64,000 bases of DNA from Mytilus californianus (taxonomy: Eukaryota; Mollusca; Bivalvia; Mytilida; Mytilidae). The notes below the pieces were generated by a model that saw only the letters and a list, made by a program, of their open reading frames with translations, was not told the DNA's origin and did not search any database. The first letter of the stretch is position 1, and every line of letters begins with the position of its first letter. The stretch is taken from assembly GCF_021869535.1 (NCBI RefSeq), contig NW_026262723.1, positions 84,756,324 through 84,820,323 of the forward strand. The letters run 5' to 3'. A program made the position numbers and the translations under genes. Below are positions 1-10,800 of the stretch, one piece after another.

Positions 1-1443
1 TATCCCATTTTGATAACCGTACCGCATGAAGGCATAACAATAACGACCAGCATGACTGAAGTTTATCCAAGGCTTAAATTTACATTGTTAGGGTACTGGT
101 TTATATGTATTCTTCTCACTAAAACATTGAAACATTACTAAATTAAAGTTACACTAGTACACAGTGCTTAAAAGTAGGACAAAAGAACATTAGTTGAGAG
201 GACGGGTATATAGCGTTTGGTTCAACAAACAAGAAAAGCCCACCCTTACAATATTTAGTGGACGGCACATGACACTGAAACTTTCTTGGATGTAGTAACC
301 AAAAAATAAACAAAGAATTAACCAAATCAAATCGAACAACAAAACTATTTTGATATCAAAAATATAAAGCAATCAAAGTTACAATTAAAAAAGTGTCATT
401 TCATTCAAAATTTTATTTATATTTAAGACCATATCCATGTCTAGAATATTTAAGCCGTCAGTAGCATTCGAGCTAAAAATCTGGTGTTTGCTTTCAGTGT
501 ATATAACAACTGGATTACTGTTATAAACACAATAACTAGCAATTGTTTTCGATTCTGTAGATCTTGTATCATTGTATTTCTACTGCTGTAAATCCGATCA
601 GCCACTATATCAATTTATTGTTAAATACTGTTTGTTTGGGGGGGGGGGGGGGGGTGATACCCTAAAACACCATCTTACAAGAAAAAGAGGCTGTAGTCAA
701 TACTGTGAAAAAAAATCTAAGATGCAAGATCATTATCATGCCCCTCCCCCTTTTCCCCCAAACAAATTGTCAATACCTTAGTATGGATGTGTTTCACAAC
801 AAAGATACAGTAAAATGGTTCTTAAAAATTATTTTCATGAAACCGTTGTTGGGATATTTTAGAGTCTGTAAATACAAAGCATATTTTTTCAATAAAAAAT
901 CATAAAACTGAAATGTCAGGTGTAAAAACATTGAAAATTGTATAACGATCATTTAAAAATAGCTGCATTCAAAAAATTGTTCGCATAATTTAACATTTTC
1001 TGATGTATACAAAGTTTAGAGTTTCTAATATTTCGAAAATAACTTTTATTGTAAAAACTGTTATTTGGCCCATACCTAGCAGAAAGGTCGAGAAGAGGCT
1101 TTCTTTTCATTTACTTAGTTCTGTGGCATTTGTAACCCGTTCCATTAAAGGCCAGTCCCCTTTTCGTCATTGCATTGAGACGTTACTAACTTTACCATAT
1201 AATGTAGATGAAAGGAGATATGGGGTACACGTCAATGAGACATCACCCCAACGACAAAAATAACCAAATAACATCTAGAGGGCAATATAGTCTTAATGTT
1301 TACTTATTTAGTGTTAGTTAGTGTCATAGATCAAATTTATTCGTTCACTTGTTTTTGTTAATATGTCTTTTCATTGAGTTAAGCCATTGCAATTGATATT
1401 TTATAGTTTGTCTTTCTATGTTGTGTTGTAACACTATTGTTTC
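1..1443. other. No gene recognised
   Basis: No reading frame here resembles a known protein. The only notable feature is an uninterrupted run of 17 G at 638-654. The open frames are short and have no start context, domain or repeat character. Confidence 0.5.
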
Positions 1444-1784
1444 AGGTTAGGGTGAAGGTTGGCGCCTATTAAAACGTTTAAACCCGCTGCATTTGTTTGC
1501 ACCTGTCCTAAGTCAGGAATCTGATATTCAGTGGTTGTCGTTTGTTGATGTGGTTCATAAGTGTTTCTCGTTTTTCGTTTTTTATATAGATTATACCGTT
1601 GGTTTTCCTGTTTGAATGGTTTTACACTAGTCATTTTTGGGGCCCTTCATAGCTTGCTGTTCGGTGTGAGCCAAGGCTCCGTGTTGAAGGCCGCGTACTT
1701 TGACCTATAATGGTTTACTTTTACAAATTATGACTTGGATGGAGAGTTGTCTCATTGGCACTCATACCACATCTTCTTATATCT
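1444..1784 (+). repeat. Interspersed repeat, type A
   Basis: This is one copy of a repeat found at least eight times in the window. Landmarks in order: a block reading 'aaacccgctgcat', 'cacctgtcctaagtcagg', 'cagtggttgtcgtttgttg', a T-rich stretch, and an end with 'gagttgtctcattggca' and 'ataccacatcttctta'. It has no coding capacity. Other copies are near 4312 (minus), 5205, 25545, 31900 (minus), 36170 (minus), 39605 (minus), 59765 and 63290. The family is unnamed here; a SINE or MITE-like non-autonomous element is likely. Confidence 0.75.
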
Positions 1785-1862
1785 ATTTAACAATTGTCAG
1801 GTGTCTATACAACATGTCAAATTCTAAATCATCGACATGCTATCGATATTATTCGCATGTTA

Positions 1863-1910
1863 TATAAGCCACTGGACGTTAAACACCAATCTATCCATCC
1901 ATTCATTTAT
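1863..1910 (+). repeat. SINE/LINE tail remnant with ATCC repeats
   Basis: The segment reads 'actggacgttaaacaccaa' followed by a short run of ATCC/ATTC tetramers. The same ending type closes the SINE at 59520-59720 (AATC repeats). No head region was recognised. Confidence 0.4.
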
Positions 1911-1984
1911 CAATTCAAAGCCCCATTAAGTTTTATGTATTTCACCTACGTCGCCAACGGCGTCAGAAAGCAGGTCTAATAAAC

Positions 1985-2118
1985 GCTCGATTAAGTCCGT
2001 TCGAAAGATCTTAGGTAGAAAACTATCTTCGAAGTATTCTTGACTTCCATTAAAAGGAATGATTTTATATTTGATCTGCAGCTTGATAGTGTTGCATTAT
2101 AGCGTGTAAGCAATTTTC
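1985..2118 (+). repeat. Tandem ~175-bp repeat, left partial unit
   Basis: This unit is similar to the units at 5643-6060: both contain 'ttttatatttg', 'gcagcttgata' and 'gtgtaagcaa'. It is cut from its continuation by the element at 2119-5642, so it marks the pre-insertion sequence. Confidence 0.7.
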
Positions 2119-2154
2119 TACGGAAGCCGATAAGGGTCATTCAAAAAAATTAAT

Positions 2155-2365
2155 TTATGTCGTAATTACGACATAGTATGTCGTAATAACGACATCGCTA
2201 TGTCGTAATAACGACATAGTATGTGGAAATAACGACATCGCTATGTCGTAATATTATAACGACATATTATGTGGAAATAACGACATCCTTATGTCGTAAT
2301 AACGACATAAGGATGTCGTTATAACGACATCTATATCGTAATTACGACATCGCTATATCATCTAT
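2155..2365. repeat. Palindromic tandem array, left arm
   Basis: About ten copies of a 16-bp perfect palindrome, TGTCGTAATTACGACA or a one- or two-base variant (centre TTAT, AAAT or ATAT), joined by 2-6 bp spacers. It forms the left subterminal arm of the element at 2119-5642. Confidence 0.85.
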
Positions 2366-4311
2366 AACGACAACCTTGGAATTGCTACTTTGTGAGCATC
2401 GACACACTATGGGAAACAACATTTGCATCTTTATTTTAAGAACCACTTATCAGAATTGAATCAAACTTGATATACGTGTGCACTATAAGATCCTATTCAA
2501 GTGTTGCTTCTTAGTTACCCATTGATTAAAACACATGACCGCCAAGGGACTTTGAAAAAATCAATGTTCAAAATCTCCTTCTCAAGATCGCTGAAATGAC
2601 TGAGTTTAAACTTAGTACAAATATACAATGTGTACCTAGTATCCAGGTCCTTAAAAAGAGTTTTTACGTTTGAGCTGATCCGAAGTTAAAAATGGCCACC
2701 AGTGAGGGCAAAGTTTGTATCAAAACCCTATCGTAAACATATTCATTTTTGAGAATGAAAACCACTGAATTTAATCAAGCTTAATTAATATTAACGTAAG
2801 TTACTCCATATGTCTGCACATAATAGAACTTTATTTCATGATCAAGTCTAATGGCACCCATTGAAATGGTGAACGATTCAGGCTCCTTGGAGCCTCTATT
2901 TATATTTGGCATGTATGTAGATCACATCAAGAAGATGTGTTTAGTACCCGAAGGACTATGTGTGATATAGCAATCGCTTGTCGTCCGTCGTCGTCTGTAG
3001 TTACCGTTAAACTTTTATTAAAGATTACAAAAATCACAAAATGTTGATAAAAGTTTAGCCGCCGTCGCCGAAAATTCTAAATTCTAAATTCCTTTGTTTT
3101 GTTATTTTTGACGTTCATCGCAGGCGAGGCAAAAAATCTGTTATTTCGCTATGTGGTCTATTTGTATAGTATTGTGGAAATAATTGCATAAAGTTCGAGA
3201 TTGCATGTGAGTTACGTAAGCGCGTAACTGTTTTTTATATCCTGTGGGGTTTGTCGTTGATGAAATATGTTCGTTGTTGTTCTGCAGTTTACATGTTTTG
3301 CGACTATCACTACACTGTAGTATATTATTTGTTTGTGCGTTTCTCTGTGATGAATATTCTTGCGTGTGTTTGATCTGTATTTCTGTCACGTAGTGTTATC
3401 ATTTCAGCGACATTTTTAACATTGTCATAAAGCGGGAGGTTTGGCTAGCCATTTAACCATGTTCAACCCACCATTTGTTCTTAAAATGTCCTGTACCAAT
3501 TCAGGAGTATGACAGTTGTTATCAAATAGTTCGTTCTATGTATGTTAAGGGTTTATTTTTGTTCGCTTTAGTGTTCCTGTTGTTCGTTTATTTTCCTCTT
3601 ACAGTTGATATGTTTCCCTCGGTTTTAGTTTGTAACCCGGATTTGTTTTCTCTCAATCGATTTATGACCTTTGAACACCGGTATACTACTGTTGCCTTTA
3701 TTTAGTAACAGTGTCCATGCTGTTGGTTGCCGGTCAAAATCGACGGACTTCAAGTGATGACAATACATGTAGCTATCCCAAAAAATGTTTTAGAGAACAC
3801 GACTCAGGTATGGGTCAAACTGATCTTTCTGAAATTTTCGGCATAGGTCCATTTTGTCATGATGAACCCTCAACAGATTTGAGATAAATGTAACGATATT
3901 CGAGACATTATCAAAAAACTAATGTGTGACCATTATGTCCTATTTTTTTCAAGTTAATAACAGCGGCTGTGTTTTTAAGGAGTCGAAAATCAAAGCACGC
4001 CTTTTGTGAAGGAAACATTTAACAAGGAAAATCAAACTAACTTTTAAAGAATTTTGCACATTAGTTACAAAGGAGATTTTTAAAACACGCTTACGACAGA
4101 CGACGACGGACAATAAACGATACGAGTACGAGACACAACTTCCTTAGGTGATAGGTGAAGGTCAGGGGATTCATAAGCCTCGATTATTAGGGGTCCAAAG
4201 TTTAACATAAGCCCCAATGGAAAAAGCTTTGAAAATCTTCTCCTTAAGAACTACCAGGCCATATTGGATCAATCTTAGAGAATGGATGATCCTTATATGA
4301 TGAGGATTAAA

Positions 4312-4645
4312 TATAAAAAAAGAAGATGTGGTATGATTGCCACAAGAAACCAAATGACACAGAAATTAACAACTATAGGTCACCGTACAGCCTTCAAAAA
4401 TGAGCAAAGCCCATACCACATAGTCAGCTATAAAAGGCTCCGAATAACAAATGTAAAACAGTTCAAACGAGAAAACTAACGGCCTAATTTATGTAAAAAA
4501 AAAACGAAAAACAAATATGTAACACATCAACAAGCAACAGTCACTGAATTACAGGCTCCTGACTTGGGACAGGCACACACATACAGAATGTGGCGGGGTT
4601 AAACATGTTTACGGGATCTTAACACTCCCCCTAAGTTTGTAGGAA
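4312..4645 (-). repeat. Type A repeat, minus orientation
   Basis: Reverse-oriented type A copy: it begins with 'agaagatgtggtatgattgc' and ends with 'cggggttaaacatgtttac' and 'aacactcccc'. It is nested in the TIR element at 2119-5642. Confidence 0.75.
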
Positions 4646-5204
4646 TAGTTGACCTGGGGAACATTGGTTTAAAGAACTTTGGGTCCAAAGTTTAATACAG
4701 GCTTCAATGGGGAGGACGCTGTAAGAATATCATTAAGAACTAACAGTAGCAATGCAGTTTTAATTTGCACCAAGCATCAGTAGGCCATTAAGATGCAATT
4801 GTGTACAAATGAAGGTACATAGGTCCATGGGTCTGAGCACTAGGAGTCCAAAGTTTAACATAGTCTTTATTTATAAAAGCTTAAAATTCATCTTCTTCAG
4901 AATCTGCAATGGAAATGCAGTCATATTTTACACGAACCTGTACATGCCAAACATAACTAGAGGCTCCAAGGAGCCTGAATCGCTCCCCTGTTCAACTGGG
5001 TCTCATTTGACTTGATTATAAAATAAAGTTCTAGTATGTGCAAGTAAATAACTTTAATTAAGCTTGATTGCATTTAGTGTTCATTATTCTCCAAAAAAAG
5101 ATGAATTTGTTTACGCTACAAACTTTGCCCTCACTGACGACCATGTTGAATTGTCTATCGCCTTAAAAAGTGACAACGCTAAGGTTGTCGTAATTATGAC
5201 ATAG

Positions 5205-5462
5205 CGATCAGGAGCCTGTAATTCAGTGGTTGTCGTTTGTTGCTGTGTTACATATTTGTTTTTTTTTTTCATTTTTTGTACATTAATAAAGCCGTTAGTT
5301 TTCTCGTTTGAATTAAATTGTTTAACATTTGTCATTTCGGGGCCTTTTATAGCTGACTATGCGGGGGCTTTGCTCATTATTTAAGGCATTATGATGACCT
5401 ATAGTTGTTAATTTCTGTGTCATTTAGTCTCTTGGTAATCATAATACATACTCTTTGCTTAT
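5205..5462 (+). repeat. Type A repeat, partial
   Basis: Plus-oriented type A copy starting at 'caggagcctgtaattcagtg' and lacking the 5' block. It interrupts the right arm of the TIR element immediately before the palindromic array. Confidence 0.7.
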
Positions 5463-5468
5463 ATATAT

Positions 5469-5605
5469 AGCGATGTCGTTATAACGACATAAGGATGTCG
5501 TTATTACGACATAGTGATGTCGTTATTACGACATGCTATGTCGAAATTACGACATAGTTATGTCATTATTACGACATGCTATGTCGTAATTACGACATAA
5601 ATTAC
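5469..5605. repeat. Palindromic tandem array, right arm
   Basis: About six copies of the TGTCGTAATTACGACA palindrome family with short spacers, mirroring 2155-2365. The unit nearest the terminus is identical to the outermost unit of the left arm. Confidence 0.85.
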
Positions 5606-5642
5606 TAGTATTTTTTTCGAATGACCCTTATCGGCTTCCGTA

Positions 5643-6060
5643 ATTTTCAAATCCGTCGTGCAACTACTTCTTGTTTGCTGATAGTTTAAAATTTTATAAC
5701 ACTCCTTGTACCAGGAAAATTTTCTTCATTCTATGGAAGGGAATCGTTTTATTTTTGGACTGCAGTTTGATAATGTTGATAATGTTGAGTTGTCGATTTA
5801 AGCCATTGTTACATCTGACGTTTGACCACTTTCTGTTTGTCAATAGTTGGAAATTTTGTAACACTCAGTGTACAAAGAAAATGTTCGTCAAACTTTTTTT
5901 GGCATCTATGGAAAGGAACTATTTTATATTTGGTTGCAGCTTGATAATATTGAGTTATAGCTAGTGTGTAAGCAATGTTCACATTTATAGTGCTGCTATT
6001 TCCTATTTACCAATAGTTTGAAATGTATACGAAAATTTTCATCAAACTTTTTTTGGCTTC
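5643..6060 (+). repeat. Tandem ~175-bp repeat, right units
   Basis: About two and a half units. Each holds 'tgatagttt'/'caatagtttg', 'ggaa..gttttat', 'gcagcttgataat' and 'gtgtaagcaa'. The first unit starts at the right target duplication of the TIR element. The corresponding uninterrupted position in the next unit, near 5970, serves as an internal empty site. Confidence 0.65.
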
Positions 6061-7422
6061 AGTAATTTTAGGGGATTATTAGGTATGCTTCAGTATACAC
6101 GATTCCTCAATCAATTGCATGAAACGACGCAGTATTGGTCTTGTTTATACTTGCATTTTAATTGTTAGTATTGATAATTGTCCTTAATTAGCATGATAGG
6201 CTACCAGCAATCGGTAGTTTGTTAACCCTCATAAAATAAATATGTCTACACCAGGATGAATTATGAATAAGTCAGTTATAGAATCTACTCAGAGCTCGTC
6301 ATAACAATTACATGAATTATAGAGCCAGTTTTTTTTTCCCAGTCTTTTCCTGGTCAATCTTATAACGCCATACACGGGATCCCCTCAGCTATATATACTG
6401 TATTCTGATAGACTTCTGAAGATAAAAAGGTACACAGAAGAACTTAAACATTATACAATAATACAAAAGTACATATGTTGAGGTTATAAACAATAAATAC
6501 AGCATAGATACACAAATATGTTTAAATGATAAAAATATACAATGCATATATTAAATAAAAGGCCTTAAAATATGGGAGAGGAGGGGAAAATCCACTTCTC
6601 CGTTTGTTATTTTAATGAAGTTACACAAATTCATAAGCTTAGATTGTTTAGATAAGTTCCCTAAACTTAATGATATCATAATCTTTCGTGAATTTTTTAT
6701 CTAGGTATTCTGAGCTCAAGTCAATAATATATATTTCAATAATAGTCATGATAGCCTTGCATAATTTTTTTTAATTTATGAGATAAAAGTCTGGGTTTTT
6801 TTTGTGTTTTTTGTTGTTTTTTTTTAAAGTAAGTGTTACACGGAACTGTTTGAAACTTAAATCGACACTGTTATCGAAATATTTCTTTAGATATTATGCA
6901 TATTTATTCAAAGAGTCTTTTCTACAGTATTTCTGAATATCATCTGTGTTTGGAGAACGACATACAAAAATTAGCAAAAATATCGTTCCAAAAGGGTTAA
7001 AATCGAGTATTTGAAAACAGTTGTTCTTTTGTTTATTACCAATATTTCTGGAAGTGGAATATTATAGACAGTATGGACAATTGATATCCCAAAGTGTATT
7101 CTTAGAAACCTTACAATAGCTCAAACTAAAATTAACCAGAACAATCCATATGTAGTTCAGTATAGACTTTGCGCTTGGATCAATGATAAGGATCGTTGAA
7201 GCCTCTACTTTTCAAAATTAAAAGTATTGTATTTGATCGACGCTATTTTTCTTTCTCGTTGCATTAGCTAAAGTAAAACATAAGCATCAACCTATCATAT
7301 ATATTGCTCAAAGATAAAAAAAAAAAAACTGCCTGCATCTATTGTGTCATAATTTGCCGAGATAACCATTATTTTGGTACCTTTTAGTAAGAGTTTCGTA
7401 ATATCGAAATAAGTCAAAAAGT
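6061..7422. other. 3' flank of the esterase-like gene; no gene
   Basis: AT-rich sequence without recognised coding or repeat content. It should include the 3' UTR of the minus-strand gene ending at 7423. A possible polyadenylation signal (AATAAA on the minus strand) is at 7032-7037, about 390 bp past the stop. Confidence 0.4.
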
Positions 7423-7819
7423 TTAGACGGAATTTACAATAAGGATAAAAGGAACGATTAACAGTATACGAAGGTCAGACTTCAACATGTTTATGTGATT
7501 GTTAAGGCTTTCAGTGGTGGTTTCACTTGTTACTCTTTCTGTTATCTGATTCTGGGTGGTCATGTCTGTCACAGCGTTGATTCGTTGAGAGCAATGAGTG
7601 GAAATGACCGACATCCGTTCTGATGTTGATGACAAATTTGTACGTGGGATGCCAAGAAAATCTGGAACAGTCTCCAACCAAAACTGCATGCGTTCTTTAT
7701 ACAAACTGTGCTCTTGATGTATGCTGAAGTTGTTACTAAAATGCATGTAGTACTGGTTTCTGATTTCATATACGGGCCAGATATTTAAAGATTCGTCTGC
7801 AGGACAAGGATTTGGGTTT
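7423..7819 (-). CDS. Esterase-like gene, exon 2 (terminal)
   Basis: A pyrimidine-rich tract and CAG acceptor (AG at 7821-7820) precede the exon. It starts with NPNPCPADESLNIWPVYE, which continues the family consensus after the exon 1 end. The stop TAA is at 7423-7425. The open frame continues upstream of 7819 into repeat DNA, but those residues are intronic. Confidence 0.88.
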
Positions 7820-10800
7820 CTGTAATTAAATATAAAAGGATAAAAGTAACAACTAGATATCATTGAGATGGGAACCATCTCTGTGGGCCCCGCTGTGAAT
7901 AACGTGTGGTAAAAAATTGGTATCTTTACCATAGGACATGGGGTTGTCAACTGAAACCATAGTTTTTTACCTTTACCTTTGACCTAGGAAGTTGTACTTA
8001 AATTATGACACACCCTCTGGTGTTGGTTTATATACATGTCAAGTATAAACTTTGAAATCATAAAGGTTCTCAAGATATAGAGCGGACACGATCTATACCA
8101 TAGGACATGGGGTTGTCAACTGAAACCATTTTTTTTTACCTTGACCTTTGACCTAGGAAGTTGTACATAAATTATGACACACCCTCTGGTGTTGGTTTAT
8201 ATACATGTCAAGTATAAACTTTGAAATCATAACGGTTCTCAAGATAAAGAGGGGACAAGATCTTTACCATAGGACATGGGGTTGTCAACTGAAATTAAAG
8301 TTTTTGACCTTGACCTTTGACCTAGGAAGTTGTACATACATTATGACACACTCTCTGTTGTTGGTTAATATACATGTCAAGTATAAACTTTGAAATCATA
8401 ACTGTTCTCTAGATATAAGAGCGGACACAATTTGTTTCGGACGGACGGACAGACGGACGGACGGACGGACGGACAGACGGACGGACAGACTGATCACTAT
8501 AGGGCGTCCGCCATTCGGCGGGGCCCTAATTATGTAAAAGTAAATATCAAACAATTGATATAAGACATAAAAAATGAAAACAACACGCTATAAATTTCAT
8601 GCTTCCGAATCGCTTTTTTGGATTCATCTTCCTCGAGAACGCTCAAAGCCGAATATTTGAAAATCTCGAAATTTGGATTTTAAAGTTGATATTTTGACTT
8701 TTGAAATCTCTAATTTCGATTTTTTCTTTAAACTTTGATGTTAGTATTCAAACACAGTTATTACAATTTTAAAAGGAGTAGACATGGAAGCAAATTATTA
8801 AAGCGTCATCCACACATTTTGGCGTTTTACATTCAGAAATTGGATTTGTTCTTAAATTATGACATGGATTAGCATTTAATATTAAAGAGTTTCATTCGGA
8901 AAGAACATGCATGTTGACAGAAAAAAAAATTGTTGTTTTCCTATATTCCATGTTTTAGTTTCCACGACACTGTCATAGGATCGTCAGATCTGAGGACATC
9001 TAGCATCCCATGTTTTATGGTTGGTTTTAAAGGCCTGTTTGGTTTCCCTAAAGCAAGTCACTGACTTTGCCTTGTTTAAACAATGATAAATCAAGTGGCA
9101 AATATGCCATGCATATTCAGGACGACTCATGAGCTGCTCAGTTTTCTAGTTTTGGAATTTTGAAATGTTGGTTCTTTTTTCTGGAACATTGTTTAAACTC
9201 TACAAGTTGACATTCTTATGACACAACTATTAACCCTTGTCTTTATATATTAGACTGTAGAATAAAAATATGGCGTAATAAAAGTGTGTCGAAATAACGG
9301 GGTTGTCTTGATGTACATATCTAAAGCCCAGACTTGAAATAGATATTTGTATGTGAAACATATCCATTTATTCTTCCACAAAAAAAAAGATTTCCTATCT
9401 GAAATAACCTCTTTAAAATGGTTTAGTTTATCAAAAATGCTTATCAAGTTAATGATATAAATGACTGTGAATGTGATAATCTCAAACGTATAAATACTGA
9501 GGAAAAGTCGAAATTTTGTGTTTTAAAAAGTAATAAAATTTTGAGTTTGAATAAAAAAAAGTTGAAATTTGAGTTTTTATAAAGTCGAAATTTCGTGTTT
9601 TAAAAAGGTCAAAATTTCGACTTTTCATAAAGTCGAATTTCAAGATTTTAGAAAGTCAAAATTTCAAGTTAATGTCAAAATTTCGAGATTTGAAAAGTTA
9701 AAACTTCGAGTTAAAGTCGAAATTTTAAGATTTGAAATGTCAAAATTTCGGCTTTGAAAAAAAAGTTTACTGCCAATACTATGTCCCTAATACGCTTCCG
9801 TAGAAGTCTCTTGTCATGCCCTTAATCGTTGAAGAATTATTAAGCTCTGATTTCACCAATACCAGACCTTGTCAAAACCGATTACTTGAGATGGATAATG
9901 AAAATAAAAAACTGTAAACAATGTATAATAAAATCATTCGAATTTAAAATACCAAACTGCATGACACCAAAGTAGGGCAATTGTTTTCGTATACACTGTT
10001 ATTAACTTAGGTCTTTATGACTGTCAATTCCCTACAGGTCTTTGAAACTACTTGATTGAACCAGTAAAACTCCATATACTTTGATTCGTCTCAGTATTGT
10101 ATAAAACCAGAAGTAGGTTTTACAGCATTACAGATCCAGATTAAAAAATCTTTGCAATCAGGTCAGCCGGGATGACTGGACATGGATGGACCATTATGTA
10201 ACCGAAAGAGAACAATAAAGGTCAGACTCTAAGAAGGATGACTTTTTTCACGCATTTGAGAGACATGACTAATTATTCTGTATTTTTTTCGTTCACAGAG
10301 CCAATATCAAAATGCTTATGATACAAAATAAATTTAAATATTATCGTGACAAATGAAAATATCCTTTAAAGATTTCCAGCAGTTTACATATTAGATCTAT
10401 ATCAAATAAAATCAACACAATATTTAAGTATGCATTGTTGTAAAGACAATTTTATAAAATTTGGCAAAGATTATTTTAGATTTAGCACCAAAGGTCAACA
10501 TAAACGTAATTTAATTAATTTGATTTTTAAAGATTATATATAGCTTTACTTGGAGTAGAAATTTGATATCCATTATTCAATTTTGGATAGCTGCTGCAAT
10601 ATAGGATTATAATTTGTAATTGGTATTTAAAAGTTAGTGACTTGAAGAACTATTTTGCCCCATAAATTTACTTTTCCACCAAATTGAATGATAACTTTGC
10701 GCATGCCTTTCTTTACTTGTCTTTTTCCAAGTTAAAACTATCTTATTACCTACATTAACACGTACCCATAAGTAACAAAATTACTCCAGTACTTCGTGAA

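Larger units (their letters stand above)
2119..5642. mobile_element. TIR element with palindromic arrays, 3.5 kb
   Basis: The ends are a 24-bp perfect inverted repeat starting TACGGAAGCCGATAAGGG (2119-2142 and 5619-5642). The element is flanked by a 6-bp direct repeat, attttc (2113-2118 and 5643-5648). Next to each end is an array of the palindrome TGTCGTAATTACGACA. Further in, 2690-2920 and 4955-5150 are also inverted copies of each other; both contain 'aggctccttggagcct'. No transposase frame is visible, so it looks non-autonomous. Two type A repeats (4312-4645 and 5205-5462) are inserted in it. The middle holds diverged direct repeats beginning 'gtccaaagtttaa' (near 4191, 4683 and 4847). 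The superfamily is not assigned. Confidence 0.8.

Noticed and set aside
3141-3705. ORFs of 76-82 codons inside the 3.5-kb TIR element as a transposase
   Set aside because: No DDE/D or zinc-finger pattern, short length, low-complexity composition, and no supporting continuation.
2155-5605. Possible CRISPR-like arrays (short palindromic repeats with spacers)
   Set aside because: The spacers are 2-6 bp, the arrays are arms of a TIR element with target duplication, and the genome is eukaryotic.
7820-7950. N-terminal 44 residues of the minus-strand ORF at 7423-7950
   Set aside because: They lie upstream of a good acceptor. Only the part after it continues the esterase family, and the upstream part runs into HINE sequence.
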